Below the pieces are notes generated by a model. It saw only the letters and a program-made list of their open reading frames with translations, made no database searches and was not told the DNA's origin. Source: Rhodoferax sediminis (lineage in GTDB: Bacteria; Pseudomonadota; Gammaproteobacteria; Burkholderiales; Burkholderiaceae_C). From it: 64,000 nt of DNA. Made by a program: the position numbers and the translations under genes. Of this stretch, positions 46,847-57,918 are shown piece by piece; positions within the stretch are counted from its first letter, which is position 1, and every line of letters starts with the position of its first letter. The stretch spans positions 2,555,001 through 2,619,000 of the forward strand of contig NZ_CP035503.1 in NCBI RefSeq assembly GCF_006970865.1, written 5' to 3'.

Positions 46847-48172
46847 ATGAATGCTTCCCTGGCCGCGCGCAGTCTGCGCAGCGTGTGGCACCCCTGCACG
46901 CAGATGAAGCTGCACGAGGCGCAGCCGCCGATCGCGATCGCGCACGCCTCGGGACCCTGGCTGCACGACGTGGACGGCCGGCGCTACCTTGACGGCATCA
47001 GTTCCTGGTGGGTCAACCTGTTCGGCCATAGCCATCCGCACATCCAGGCCGCACTGGCCGACCAGTTGGAGCGGCTCGACCATGTGATGCTCGCCGGCTT
47101 CACCCATGCACCGGTGGTGGAACTGTCCGAGCGCCTGGCCGCGCTGACCGGCCTGGGCCACGCGTTTTATGGCAGCGACGGCGCCTCGGCCACCGAGATC
47201 GCACTCAAGATGAGCGCGCATTTCTGGCGCAACAGCGGCCGGCCGGCCAAGAACCGCTTCATTGGGTTGGCCGGTGGCTACCACGGTGAAACCGTGGGTG
47301 CGCTGGCCGTGACCGACATCGCGATCTTTCGCGAAGCCTATGCGCCGCTGGTGCGCCTGGCCGCTACCGTGCCCAGCCCCGACGCGCGCGGCGCGCGTCT
47401 CGGCGAGAGCGCGTTTGAGGTGGCCCGGCGCAGCGCCGCGGCGCTGCAGGCCTGGCTGGCCGAGCACCACGAAGAGACCGCGGCGCTGATCGTCGAGCCC
47501 CTGGTGCAGTGCGCGGCCGGCATGGCCATGCATGACCCTGAGTACCTGCGCCTGGCGCGCGCGCTGTGCGACCGCTACGAGGTGCATCTGGTGGTGGACG
47601 AAATCGCCACCGGCTTCGGGCGCACCGGCACGATGTTCGCGCACCAGCAGGCCGGCATCCGGCCCGACCTCATCTGCCTGTCCAAGGGACTGACCGGCGG
47701 CACTTTGCCGCTGTCGGCCGTGCTGACCACCGACGCGGTCTACGAGGCCTTTTACGACGACCAGCTGGCGCGCGGCTTCCTGCATTCGCACTCGTACACC
47801 GGCAACCCGCTAGCTTGCCGCGCTGCGCTGGCCACGCTCGAGATCTTTGAACAGCAAGACGTGCTGGCGCGCAACGCGGTGCTGGCGCGTGCGCTCGATG
47901 AAGCGTTCGCACCGCTGACGAGTCATCCTCGCGTGCGCCATGCGCGCCACCTCGGCATGATCTGGGCCTGGGATGTAGAAACCGCCCTGCCCGATTTCGC
48001 GAGCCGATACCACCGGCACGCGCTGGCGCACGGCCTGCTGCTGCGCCCGATCGGCCGCACGATCTACGCCATGCCGCCCTATGTGCTGGATGCCGAGGCC
48101 GTGCAATGCCTCGCGCAAGGCGCGCTGGCCGCGCTTGAAGCTACCCTGGCTGAAGAGACGCCCGCATCATGA
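46847..48172 (+). CDS. bioA: Adenosylmethionine-8-amino-7-oxononanoate aminotransferase
   Basis: A 441-residue PLP enzyme that aminates KAPA to DAPA with SAM as amino donor. Motifs are RYLDGISSWWVNLFGHSHP near residue 45, GFYG-like AFYGSDGASATEIALKM near 106, VVDEIATGFGRTGTMFAHQQ and the PLP lysine in ICLSKGLTGGTLPLSAV. The start at 46847 is two bases after the panD stop. Its end overlaps bioD (ATGA). Confidence 0.95.
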   Translation: MNASLAARSLRSVWHPCTQMKLHEAQPPIAIAHASGPWLHDVDGRRYLDGISSWWVNLFGHSHPHIQAALADQLERLDHVMLAGFTHAPVVELSERLAALTGLGHAFYGSDGASATEIALKMSAHFWRNSGRPAKNRFIGLAGGYHGETVGALAVTDIAIFREAYAPLVRLAATVPSPDARGARLGESAFEVARRSAAALQAWLAEHHEETAALIVEPLVQCAAGMAMHDPEYLRLARALCDRYEVHLVVDEIATGFGRTGTMFAHQQAGIRPDLICLSKGLTGGTLPLSAVLTTDAVYEAFYDDQLARGFLHSHSYTGNPLACRAALATLEIFEQQDVLARNAVLARALDEAFAPLTSHPRVRHARHLGMIWAWDVETALPDFASRYHRHALAHGLLLRPIGRTIYAMPPYVLDAEAVQCLAQGALAALEATLAEETPAS

Positions 48173-48828
48173 ATTCCTACTTCATTACCGGCACCGACAC
48201 CGGCGTCGGCAAGACCCTGGTGTCGGCCGCGCTGCTGCACACGCTGGCCAGGCGCCACCCGCGCGTGGTCGGCATGAAGCCCGTGGCCGCCGGCAGGGTG
48301 CGCCATGGCGATGGCTGGGCCAGCGAAGACGCGCTGGCGCTGCGCGCAGCCTCCACTGTCGAAGTACCGCCCGAACTGGACAACCCCGTCCTGCTGCCCG
48401 ACCCGCTGTCGCCGCACATCGCGGCCGAACGCGCCGGTGTGCGCATCGACATCGAGCATCTGGTGTCCTGCTACCGCGAGCTCGCACGCCGCGCCGATGC
48501 CGTGGTGGTGGAAGGCGCGGGCGGTTTCCACGTGCCGCTGTCGGACAGCAGCACCGGCGCCGATCTTGCGCAGGCGCTGGCCCTGCCCGTGGTGCTGGTG
48601 GTGGGCCTGCGCCTGGGTTGCCTGAATCACGCCCTGCTGACTGCCGAAGCCATCCGCGCGCGCGGCCTCCTGCTCGCCGGCTGGGTGGCCAACCGCATCG
48701 ACCCTGCAATGCAGGCGCAAGAAGAGAATATCGCCTGGCTGCAGCGCCAACTCGCCGCGCCGCTGCTGGCCGACATCGCCTATCAGGACGCCCCTGACCC
48801 GCGGGCCATCGCCCTCCACCTGCCATGA
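48169..48828 (+). CDS. bioD: Dethiobiotin synthetase
   Basis: A 219-residue ATP-dependent enzyme that closes the ureido ring of dethiobiotin. The P-loop is [15 protein letters not shown] at the N-terminus. KPVAAG and [13 protein letters not shown] follow. It overlaps bioA by 4 bp and bioF by 4 bp, so translation of the bioADF part is coupled. Confidence 0.95.
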   Translation: MNSYFITGTDTGVGKTLVSAALLHTLARRHPRVVGMKPVAAGRVRHGDGWASEDALALRAASTVEVPPELDNPVLLPDPLSPHIAAERAGVRIDIEHLVSCYRELARRADAVVVEGAGGFHVPLSDSSTGADLAQALALPVVLVVGLRLGCLNHALLTAEAIRARGLLLAGWVANRIDPAMQAQEENIAWLQRQLAAPLLADIAYQDAPDPRAIALHLP

Positions 48829-50072
48829 CCCTGAACACCCACCCTTCCTGGATCGACGAATTCCCGGCGCGCATCGCCGAGCTGGACCGCGCCCACCTGC
48901 GCCGCCGCCGCCGCGTGGTCGTGCCCGAAAGCGGGGCCCGCCTGCAGGTCGATGGCCAGTCCATGCTCGCGTTTTGCAGCAACGATTACCTGGGCCTGGC
49001 CAGCCATCCCGCGCTGGTGCAGGCCGCCTGTGCCGGCGCCCACGAGTTCGGCGTGGGCGCCGGCGCCTCGCCGCTGGTCAGCGGCCACAGCGCGGCCAAC
49101 GAGGCGCTCGAGCAGGCGCTGGCCCGCTTTGCCGAACTGCCGCGTGCCCTGTATTTTTACGCCGGCTACGCCACCAACATCGGCATCGTGCCTGCGCTGG
49201 TCGCCGAAGGCGACGCGCTGTTCTCCGACGCGCTGAATCACGCCTGCCTGATCGACGGCGCCCGCTTGTCGCGCGCGCACATCCACCGCTATGCGCATGC
49301 CGACCTGGGCGCGCTGGACGCGGCACTCAGCCAAAGTCCGGCGCGGCGCAAGCTCGTGATCAGCGACGCCGTGTTCAGCATGGACGGCGACATCGCCGAC
49401 ATTCCCGCGCTGCTGGCGCTGTGCGAGCGGCACGACGCGCTGCTGCTGCTCGACGATGCGCACGGTTTCGGCGTGCTGGGTCCCGAAGGCCGCGGCAGCC
49501 TCGCGAAGTTTGGCCTGACCGGGGCCCGGGCCTCGCGCCGCGTGCTCTACATGGCCACGCTGGGCAAGGCCGCCGGTGTGGCGGGCGCCTTTGTGGCCGG
49601 TGACGATGCGCTGGTCGAATGGCTGCTGCAAAAAACCCGCAGCTACATCTTTGCCACGGCCGCGCCGGCGCTGCTGGCCAGCGCCCTGCGCGCAAGCCTG
49701 CGCCTGATCGAAACCGAACAGTGGCGCCGCGACCACCTGAGCCGGCTGATCGCACGGCTGCGCGACGGCCTGCAGCCGATCCTGCGCGGCACGCCCTGGC
49801 GGCTCGGCGATTCCGTCACCGCCATCCAGGCGCTGGTGATCGGCCCCAACGATGAGGCCCTGGCCGTAATGGAAGGCCTGCGCGAGCGCGGCCTGTGGGT
49901 GCCGGCGATCCGCCCGCCCACCGTGCCCGAGGGCACGGCCCGGCTGCGCATTGCCCTGTCGGCCGCCCACAGCGAGGACGACGTGGACCGCCTGATCCAG
50001 GGACTCGCCGGGCTGGCGCCGAAATCGCAGCTTGAGCGCCCGTCCGCAGCGCTCGAACCCACCCTTGCCTGA
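48825..50072 (+). CDS. bioF: 8-amino-7-oxononanoate synthase
   Basis: A 415-residue PLP enzyme that condenses pimeloyl-ACP or -CoA with alanine. Visible are [15 protein letters not shown] near 50, [20 protein letters not shown] near 75, [20 protein letters not shown] and the PLP lysine in [15 protein letters not shown]. It is slightly longer than usual through its C-terminal tail. No bioC or bioH for pimeloyl supply is in the window. Confidence 0.95.
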   Translation: MTLNTHPSWIDEFPARIAELDRAHLRRRRRVVVPESGARLQVDGQSMLAFCSNDYLGLASHPALVQAACAGAHEFGVGAGASPLVSGHSAANEALEQALARFAELPRALYFYAGYATNIGIVPALVAEGDALFSDALNHACLIDGARLSRAHIHRYAHADLGALDAALSQSPARRKLVISDAVFSMDGDIADIPALLALCERHDALLLLDDAHGFGVLGPEGRGSLAKFGLTGARASRRVLYMATLGKAAGVAGAFVAGDDALVEWLLQKTRSYIFATAAPALLASALRASLRLIETEQWRRDHLSRLIARLRDGLQPILRGTPWRLGDSVTAIQALVIGPNDEALAVMEGLRERGLWVPAIRPPTVPEGTARLRIALSAAHSEDDVDRLIQGLAGLAPKSQLERPSAALEPTLA

Positions 50073-50100
50073 GAATAATCCCACTTAACTGGAGACCACA

Positions 50101-51129
50101 ATGCCCGCCACCCTTGAACACCCCGTGACCCTGCACCGCCCGCCGCGCCCCCCGGTTGATCCCGTCGCACCGGCTACTCCACGCTGGCGCGTGGAGGACG
50201 TGCAGGCGCTGTTCGAGCTGCCGTTCCCGGAGTTGCTGCACCGCGCGCAGACGATTCACCGTGCGAACTTCGACCCGACGCTCGTCGAGTTCGCGACGCT
50301 GTTGTCGGTCAAGACCGGCGGCTGCCCCGAGGACTGCGGCTACTGCCCGCAGGCGGCCCGTTACGACACCGGGGTGCAAGCCTCCAAGCTGATGGAGCCG
50401 GCCGAGGTGCTTGTCGCCGCGCAGCGCGCCAAGGACGCCGGCGCCACGCGCTTTTGCATGGGCGCGGCCTGGCGCGCGCCGAAGGATCGCGATATCGAGA
50501 AAGTGGCCGAACTGGTGGCCACCGTGAAGGCGCTGGGCCTGGAGACCTGCGCCACGCTGGGCATGCTCGAAGACGGCCACGCCGAGACGCTGCGCGATGC
50601 GGGACTGGACTACTACAACCACAACCTCGACAGTGCGCCCGACTTCTACGGCGACATCATCAGCACGCGTGACTACCAGGACCGGCTCGACACCCTGGGC
50701 CGCGTGCGCGGCGCGGGCGTGAAGGTCTGCTGCGGGGGCATCGTGGGCATGGGCGAATCGCACACCCAGCGCGCCGGCCTGATCGCACAGCTGGCCAACC
50801 TCGCGCCCTACCCCGAGTCGGTGCCCATCAACCACCTGGTGCGCGTGCAGGGCACGCCGCTGGCCGAGCAGGCGCCGCTGGATCCGTTCGAGTTCGTGCG
50901 CACGATTGCGGTGGCGCGCATCACCATGCCGCTGGCGCGCGTGCGCCTGTCCGCCGGGCGCCAGCAGATGGGCGACGCCATCCAGGCCCTGTGCTTCCTG
51001 GCCGGCGCCAATTCCATCTTCTACGGCGACAAGCTGCTGACCACCGGCAACCCCGACACCCAGGCCGACCTGGATCTGCTGCAACGCCTGGGCTTGAAGC
51101 AGGGCCAGCCCGTTCCCCTGAGCCAGTAA
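50101..51129 (+). CDS. bioB: Biotin synthase
   Basis: A 342-residue radical-SAM enzyme that inserts sulfur into dethiobiotin. The CxxxCxxC motif is in [19 protein letters not shown] near residue 75. [29 protein letters not shown] and ICAGG-type [12 protein letters not shown] follow. A ribosome-binding site (GGAG) precedes 50101. The first 35 residues are a Pro-rich extension. Confidence 0.96.
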   Translation: MPATLEHPVTLHRPPRPPVDPVAPATPRWRVEDVQALFELPFPELLHRAQTIHRANFDPTLVEFATLLSVKTGGCPEDCGYCPQAARYDTGVQASKLMEPAEVLVAAQRAKDAGATRFCMGAAWRAPKDRDIEKVAELVATVKALGLETCATLGMLEDGHAETLRDAGLDYYNHNLDSAPDFYGDIISTRDYQDRLDTLGRVRGAGVKVCCGGIVGMGESHTQRAGLIAQLANLAPYPESVPINHLVRVQGTPLAEQAPLDPFEFVRTIAVARITMPLARVRLSAGRQQMGDAIQALCFLAGANSIFYGDKLLTTGNPDTQADLDLLQRLGLKQGQPVPLSQ

Positions 51130-51137
51130 GCCCTCGC

Positions 51138-52828
<1,691 letters not shown>

Positions 52829-52835
52829 TTGGGAA

Positions 52836-53072
52836 ATGACGTGGAACGACGCCCGACGGCAAGCCGCTGAAGACGACGCAGACTGGACCCCAGAGGAGGA
52901 GGAAAAGCGTATAGAAAAGATGACCGCCGCCCTTCGGAAGGCCCTTGGAGACATGGCAGACCGCCAGCCGGACATTTTCAGGCAGGCCCTTGAGCGGTTC
53001 AGTCCGCAACTTGCCGAGGCTCTGGGAGAGGGCTACGTGGAGGAGTACAGAGAGGCCCATGAGGATTCCTGA
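52836..53072 (+). CDS. Small acidic hypothetical protein
   Basis: A 78-residue protein rich in Glu/Asp/Arg, probably all helical (DWTPEEEEKRIEKMTAALRK, then PDIFRQALERFSPQLAEALG). It begins eight bases after panC, but its composition and codon use look unlike the biosynthetic genes. I do not recognise a family. It may be accessory, together with the next gene. Confidence 0.5.
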   Translation: MTWNDARRQAAEDDADWTPEEEEKRIEKMTAALRKALGDMADRQPDIFRQALERFSPQLAEALGEGYVEEYREAHEDS

Positions 53073-53137
53073 AGGCCCCGCCATCCAATCCTTAGGGGTG
53101 CATTTGCACAGGCTCGCCGAGGTTCGCCCGGAATCCC

Positions 53138-53926
53138 CTACTCCTTGCCCACCGTAAATCGCCGGAGAACTTCGTTGACTTTACCTCCAACGTGGTCCAC
53201 TTTCTCACCTTTAGCGAAAGTGACCGCCATCGTGGTCATCATGAAGATCGTTGCATTCATCATCACGATGACCTCAAGGTCTTCTTCGCAAGCCTTCAAG
53301 GCTTCCGGCTGCGAGTACTCGAACATCTCCAAGTCCGTGTATGGACCGCCATGAACGAAAGAGGAATAGAGCGCGTAGGCGGGCACGATTGCCGACAAGA
53401 AAGGCGTTTTCCCAGATACAAAACGGAGGCCCTCTCCCGCCAGATAGCGAAGAATGTCTCGGTACTTGAACTTCCCGGAAAAATCCTTGAGTTGCTTTTT
53501 GCTCAAGTGCGCGGCCTCGGGATAGAGCTTCTCTACCGCATCCGCATAGTTCATGACGCCATCATTTCCCACCAAAGCATCTGCGAGTTTCAAAGCACCA
53601 AGGTACTCCATTGCCTCAACTGCGCCGCAATAGCTGTAGTACTCAGTGCCCGCCTCATCAGTTTTGTCTTTTGTCATCCGCGCCCAGAGGTACGTGAAGC
53701 GCAGATAGTGCTCGCAGAATGAGCGGTACAACACCCGGAAGGCATAGGGATTGTTGCTGTCCACCGTGTCAAACATCCCGGTTTTGAGCGAGTTCCCCTT
53801 TGCACAGAACATTGCCATAGCCCGGAGCGTCTGTGGGTACGCGGTCTGCAACCCGTCACGGAAAACCTCTGGGCCGTGTTTTTCAACAATGGCGAAAATC
53901 TGATCGTCTGCGTCGCGGTAGTCCAT
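53138..53926 (-). CDS. Hypothetical protein, DUF5677-like
   Basis: A 262-residue, mostly helical protein with VLYRSFCEHYLRFTYLWARM near residue 66 and YALYSSFVHGGPYTDLEMFE near 190. Conserved His/Arg/Ser in such helices recall DUF5677-type proteins found in defence-like and accessory loci. The assignment is tentative. The gene is clearly less GC-rich than its surroundings and lies between panC and tRNA-His, which suggests horizontal gain. Confidence 0.6.
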   Translation of the reverse strand: MDYRDADDQIFAIVEKHGPEVFRDGLQTAYPQTLRAMAMFCAKGNSLKTGMFDTVDSNNPYAFRVLYRSFCEHYLRFTYLWARMTKDKTDEAGTEYYSYCGAVEAMEYLGALKLADALVGNDGVMNYADAVEKLYPEAAHLSKKQLKDFSGKFKYRDILRYLAGEGLRFVSGKTPFLSAIVPAYALYSSFVHGGPYTDLEMFEYSQPEALKACEEDLEVIVMMNATIFMMTTMAVTFAKGEKVDHVGGKVNEVLRRFTVGKE

Positions 53927-53962
53927 AACAAACCTTGGTCAGACCGCCCCGGTGCGGAGGCG

Positions 53963-53984
53963 AAAAAAAAGCCCTCGAAAGGAC
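53963..53984 (-). terminator. Terminator downstream of tRNA-His
   Basis: On the minus strand GTCCT, loop TTCG, AGGGC form a short stem (53984-53971), followed by eight T. It ends the ppiD-tRNA-His transcript before the accessory gene. Confidence 0.7.
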
Positions 53985-54021
53985 CTTTTCATGCACTCCC
54001 ACCGACTGGAAAGCCGCATGG

Positions 54022-54045
54022 ATACTGGGGTTTGAATACTGGGGT
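54022..54045. repeat. Short direct repeat at the 3' end of tRNA-His
   Basis: ATACTGGGGT occurs at 54022-54031 and again at 54036-54045, the second copy overlapping the CCA end of tRNA-His. It could be a small integration scar or tandem duplication. Confidence 0.4.
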
Positions 54046-54116
54046 GGCTGATGGGGCTCGAACCCACGACAACAGGAATCACAATCCTGGACTCTACCAA
54101 CTGAGCTACAGCCACC
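54040..54116 (-). tRNA. tRNA-His (GTG)
   Basis: The minus strand folds as a tRNA: acceptor GTGGCTG / CAGCCAC with the extra G at -1 (54116) opposite C73, as required for tRNA-His. The D arm is AGCTCAGTTGGTAGAG, the anticodon loop is ATTGTGAT with GTG, and the T loop is GGTTCGAGCC. The CCA is encoded. It lies 27 bp after the ppiD stop. Confidence 0.96.
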
Positions 54117-54143
54117 GTTTGAGCATGATTATAGCGGGGCCGG

Positions 54144-56081
54144 CTACTGCGTTGCCGCCTGCGACAACTCTTCTGCGGTCTTCGCCACGGGCTTGGGAAC
54201 CTTGATGGTCGCCTTGAAGCGCTCTTTCAGGAGGTCGTAGTAGGCCAGGGCCTCGGCCGACGCGACCCATTGCGTGAATTGGGCGCGCTCCTGCGCGGCA
54301 GCGGCGTCCGTGGACGGCTCACGTGGAATGATCTTGTTGATTTTGGCGACGGCATAGCCCTGCGCGCCCAGGTCCACGCCGATAAACGACGGCAGGTGGG
54401 TGCTGTCGGCCCGCAAAATGGCCTCGACGACGGGTCCGGGCTGGTTTTGCGCCTGGTCCCGCGAAACCACCACGGCTGGCGGCAACACGGCCGCAGCCGG
54501 GTTCGCTTTCCACGCCGCCAGTCTGGCCATGCCTTCGGTCCTGGCCAGCGCTGCGCCTCGCACGGCCAGCAGGCGCTGGCGCACGTTGTCCTTGACCTCT
54601 GCAAACGGCAGGATGCGGCTCGGCGTGTAGCGGGTCACACGTCCGGAGACCAGCTGGTTGGGGGCCGTTTCCACCGCCTCGGTGTTGCGTTTCTTGTCGA
54701 TCGAGTCGGGGGCAAACAGCGCCTCCAGAAATTTGGCATTGGCCAGCACGCCGGTCACACCGGGCGCCGGTTTGCGCGTCACATTGGCCGCCGTCTGGAT
54801 TTGCAGCTTGAGTTTGTCGGCCACAGGCTTGAGACTGTCCGCCTGCTCGTACACGCCATTTGTGAAGGCATCTGCCGTTTCGGCGAATTTGCGCTGGGCC
54901 TGCTGATTTTTAAGATCGGCCTCGATCTCGGGCTTCATTTCCTCAAAACTGCGCTGCTTCGGTACCTTGATGTCGGTCAGCTTGATGATGTGGTAGCCGT
55001 ATTCGGTTTCCACCACGTCGCTGATATCGCCCTTCTTCATCGCAAAAACCGCATCGGCAAAAGGCTTCACCATCGCGTCGCGGGTGAAGAAGTCGAGGTC
55101 GCCCCCTTTGGCCGCCGAGCCGGGATCCTGGGAATCTTTTCGGGCCACCTCGGCAAAACTGTCGGGCGCTTTTTTGACCATTGCCAGCAGCTCTTGCGCG
55201 TGAGCCTTGGCCTTCTCGCGCTCTGCCGCCGATGCCCCCTTGGGCACGGCAATCAGGATGTGGCTGGCGCGCCGCTCCTCCTGGCCGCTCAGGCGCGCGG
55301 CATTTTGGTCGTAATAGGTTTTGACATCCTGCGGATTCAGCGTGATTGAATTCTTGACAGTGTCCAGATCGAGCACCACATATTCGATGCTGGCCTGCTC
55401 GGGCGCCTGGAACAGGGCCTGGTTGCTCTTGTAGAAGGCCTCCAGGTCGGCATCGGTCAGCGTCACCTTGCTCGCGAAATCGGCGGTGTTGAAACGTGCG
55501 ACCTGAACCTCGCGCTTCTCGAGAAAGGCATTCAGCGCCACATCGGCCTGCGCAGACGTGGCAAAGCTGGTTCCGGCCAGGCCCACCATGACCTGGCGCG
55601 CGGACAGGTCGCGGCGCACGCCGGCCTCGAACATCTCGGGCGTCATCCCCTGGGCGCCAACCAGTTGCCGGTAGCGGTCCATATCCAGCGAACCATCGGG
55701 CTTGCGCAGCGAGGCAATGGTCGGGTTTTCCTGTAGTGACTGTGCGAGCCGCTGGTCGCTCGTGACGAGCCTGGATTTGCTGGCCGCCGCGGCCAGCACG
55801 TGGTCGCGCACGACCCTCTCCAGCGACGCATAACGCGCCTGCGGCGAATCGAGCAGTTTGGCGTCCAGCGTCGGCGTGGAGGCGCGCAGGCGATCGACTT
55901 CGTTCTTGTGCGCGTTGTCCCACTCGTTTTGCGTGATGTCCTGGCCGTCCACCGTCGCCACGACTTGAGCACTCTCGTTGTTGCGGTTGCGCTCGATGCC
56001 GAACAGCACAAAGGACGGAATGATCAACAAGAACAACAAACCCAGGACGATTTTGGAGTGCTTGCGGATAGCTTCAAACAT
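54144..56081 (-). CDS. ppiD: Periplasmic peptidyl-prolyl isomerase/chaperone PpiD (SurA-like)
   Basis: A 645-residue protein with one N-terminal membrane anchor (IVLGLLFLLIIPSFVLFGI, about 11-29) and an N-terminal SurA-like chaperone region. A parvulin domain follows near residues 270-370 (ASHILIAVPKGASAAEREKA; FAEVARKDSQDPGSAAKGGD; YGYHIIKLTDIK), then a second C-terminal chaperone region. It assists folding of exported proteins at the inner membrane. The start at 56081 gives MFEAIRKHSKIVLG, the usual N-terminus. Confidence 0.93.
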   Translation of the reverse strand: MFEAIRKHSKIVLGLLFLLIIPSFVLFGIERNRNNESAQVVATVDGQDITQNEWDNAHKNEVDRLRASTPTLDAKLLDSPQARYASLERVVRDHVLAAAASKSRLVTSDQRLAQSLQENPTIASLRKPDGSLDMDRYRQLVGAQGMTPEMFEAGVRRDLSARQVMVGLAGTSFATSAQADVALNAFLEKREVQVARFNTADFASKVTLTDADLEAFYKSNQALFQAPEQASIEYVVLDLDTVKNSITLNPQDVKTYYDQNAARLSGQEERRASHILIAVPKGASAAEREKAKAHAQELLAMVKKAPDSFAEVARKDSQDPGSAAKGGDLDFFTRDAMVKPFADAVFAMKKGDISDVVETEYGYHIIKLTDIKVPKQRSFEEMKPEIEADLKNQQAQRKFAETADAFTNGVYEQADSLKPVADKLKLQIQTAANVTRKPAPGVTGVLANAKFLEALFAPDSIDKKRNTEAVETAPNQLVSGRVTRYTPSRILPFAEVKDNVRQRLLAVRGAALARTEGMARLAAWKANPAAAVLPPAVVVSRDQAQNQPGPVVEAILRADSTHLPSFIGVDLGAQGYAVAKINKIIPREPSTDAAAAQERAQFTQWVASAEALAYYDLLKERFKATIKVPKPVAKTAEELSQAATQ

Positions 56082-56100
56082 GCTCAATCTTTCAAAGACA

Positions 56101-56130
56101 AAAAAAGAAAAGGCGAACAAGCCGTTCGCC
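56101..56130 (-). terminator. Terminator after tRNA-Val
   Basis: On the minus strand GGCGAAC, loop GGCTT, GTTCGCC is followed by TTTTCTTTTTT. It separates hupB-tRNA-Val from ppiD. Confidence 0.88.
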
Positions 56131-56140
56131 TTTGCATCGG

Positions 56141-56216
56141 TGGTGGGTGCTGACGGGCTCGAACCGCCGACCTACGCCTTGTAAGGGCGCCGCTCTACCA
56201 GCTGAGCTAAGCACCC
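56141..56216 (-). tRNA. tRNA-Val (TAC)
   Basis: A canonical 76-nt tRNA on the minus strand: acceptor GGGTGCT / AGCACCC, D arm TAGCTCAGCTGGTAGAGC, anticodon stem-loop CCCTTACAAGG with TAC, T arm GGCGGTTCGAGCCCGTC, CCA encoded. It lies 15 bp downstream of hupB. Confidence 0.97.
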
Positions 56217-56231
56217 CACCTTAACGGGTTC

Positions 56232-56504
56232 TCAGTTCAACGCATCCTTCAATGCCTTGCCTGGACGGAACTTTGGCACCTTGGCTGCCTTGATTTTAAT
56301 CGCAGCGCCGGTCCGCGGGTTGCGCCCACTGCGCGCCGCGCGTTTACCCACCGCAAAAGTGCCAAAACCCACCAGCGACACCGAGCCGCCTTTTTTCAAG
56401 GTCGTCTTGACAGCGCCAATGGTGGACTCCAGTGCGCGTGTGGCCGCGGCCTTGGAGATGTCTGCATGCTTTGCAATGTGCTCAATGAGTTCTGTCTTAT
56501 TCAC
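56232..56504 (-). CDS. hupB: DNA-binding protein HU-beta
   Basis: A 90-residue nucleoid protein. It starts [20 protein letters not shown] and has the beta-arm motif [20 protein letters not shown] followed by [20 protein letters not shown], the HU/IHF signature. In this order, ppiD downstream of hupB is common in proteobacteria. Here tRNA-Val and a terminator lie in between. The 289-bp region upstream (56505-56793) shows no gene and should hold the promoter. Confidence 0.97.
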   Translation of the reverse strand: MNKTELIEHIAKHADISKAAATRALESTIGAVKTTLKKGGSVSLVGFGTFAVGKRAARSGRNPRTGAAIKIKAAKVPKFRPGKALKDALN

Positions 56505-56793
56505 AAGGGGCCCCTCGTTTGAAAAAAGTTGATCTGGATGTGTTTCAAAAAAATCTCCCGAGGCTTGAGACTTCGATCTGTTGATTCTCTCAAACCTTCA
56601 GGGAGTTTTTGGTGGCAGCGCCCGCTGCTGCGTCAGATTAGAGCCATGGACTGCCATGGTGTCAATACAGCTCGCAGCATTACAACGGCGCAAGCGGCGA
56701 TTTTAGACAGATTTACGCCGCGCCTTGACGCCTGGCGTGCCGATTCGCCACAGTCGCTTGCAAATCTTGCGGATTGACAAGTCTCGAACACTG

Positions 56794-57879
56794 CTACAAA
56801 ACGCCCGCGATGGCCTGGCCGAGATCGGCCGTGCCCGCGTTGCCGCCGATATCCGGCGTGCGCGGCGCACCGCTTTGGGGGTCCAGTACTTTCTCGATGG
56901 CGGCCAGCACGGCATCGTGGGCCTGCCGGTACCCCAGGAAGTCCAGCATCAGGGCGCCGCACCAGATCTGGCCAATCGGGTTCGCCAGATTTTTGCCCGC
57001 AATGTCGGGGGCCGAGCCATGCACGGGTTCGAACAGCGACGGAAATTTTTTGTCGGGATTGAGGTTGGCGCTCGGTGCGATGCCGATGGTGCCGGTGCAG
57101 GCCGGGCCCAGGTCGCTCAGGATGTCGCCGAACAGATTGCTGGCCACAACGACGTCGAAGAAATCGGGGCGCTGCACGAAGTGCGCGGTCAGGATATCGA
57201 TGTGGAACTTGTCGACGCTGACTGCCGGATAGGCTCTCGCCATCTCGGCCACGCGCTCGTCCCAGTACGGCATGGTGATCGCGATGCCGTTCGACTTGGT
57301 CGCGCTGGTCAAGTGCTTCTTGGGGCGCGATTGCGCCAGCTCGAAGGCGAATTTCAGCACGCGGTCGACGCCAATGCGCGACATCACCGTCTCCTGCATC
57401 ACGATCTCGCGCTCGGTGCCGGCGTACATGCGCCCGCCAATGCTGGAGTACTCGCCTTCGGTGTTCTCGCGCACGATGACCATGTCGATCTCGCCGGGCG
57501 CACGCGGGCTGCCGTCGCGCCGCACCACGGGCGCGATGATGCCGGGCATCAGGCGCGCGGGCCGCAGGTTGACGTACTGGTCGAACTCGCGGCGAAACAG
57601 CAGCAGCGAGCCCCACAGCGACACGTGGTCGGCGATTTTCTCGGGCCAGCCGACGGCCCCGAAGTAGATCGCGTCGTGGCCGCCGATCTGCGCCTTCCAA
57701 TCGTCGGGAAGCATCTTGCCGTGGCGCTCAAAGTAGTCCCAGCTCGAAAAATCGAAGTGATCGAACTGCAGATCGATGCCGAACTTGCGCGCGGCGGCGT
57801 CCATCACCCGGATACCCTCGGGCATCACTTCCTTGCCGATACCGTCGCCGGCGATGACCGCGATTCGCTTCCTGCTCAT
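56794..57879 (-). CDS. ttuC: Tartrate/D-malate dehydrogenase (isocitrate/isopropylmalate dehydrogenase family)
   Basis: A 361-residue NAD-dependent oxidative decarboxylase. The N-terminus is RIAVIAGDGIGKEVMPEGIR. VIVRENTEGEYSSIGGRMY, the KSNGI helix and the C-terminal EPVHGSAPDIAGKNLANPIG mark the beta-decarboxylating family. The subgroup is TtuC/DmlA (tartrate dehydrogenase/decarboxylase or D-malate dehydrogenase) because of the DHVSLWGSLLLFRREFDQYV stretch, which leucine enzymes lack. The exact substrate is uncertain. An EamA transporter gene lies upstream on the same strand. Confidence 0.88.
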   Translation of the reverse strand: MSRKRIAVIAGDGIGKEVMPEGIRVMDAAARKFGIDLQFDHFDFSSWDYFERHGKMLPDDWKAQIGGHDAIYFGAVGWPEKIADHVSLWGSLLLFRREFDQYVNLRPARLMPGIIAPVVRRDGSPRAPGEIDMVIVRENTEGEYSSIGGRMYAGTEREIVMQETVMSRIGVDRVLKFAFELAQSRPKKHLTSATKSNGIAITMPYWDERVAEMARAYPAVSVDKFHIDILTAHFVQRPDFFDVVVASNLFGDILSDLGPACTGTIGIAPSANLNPDKKFPSLFEPVHGSAPDIAGKNLANPIGQIWCGALMLDFLGYRQAHDAVLAAIEKVLDPQSGAPRTPDIGGNAGTADLGQAIAGVL

Positions 57880-57918
57880 GTTCCATGCTCCTTGACTGTC
57901 GCCACAAATTGGCCCGGC

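Noticed and set aside
53192-53722. Plus-strand frame of 176 residues opposite the DUF5677-like gene
   Set aside because: The minus-strand frame is longer, has plausible helical pattern and uses normal codons; the plus frame does not.
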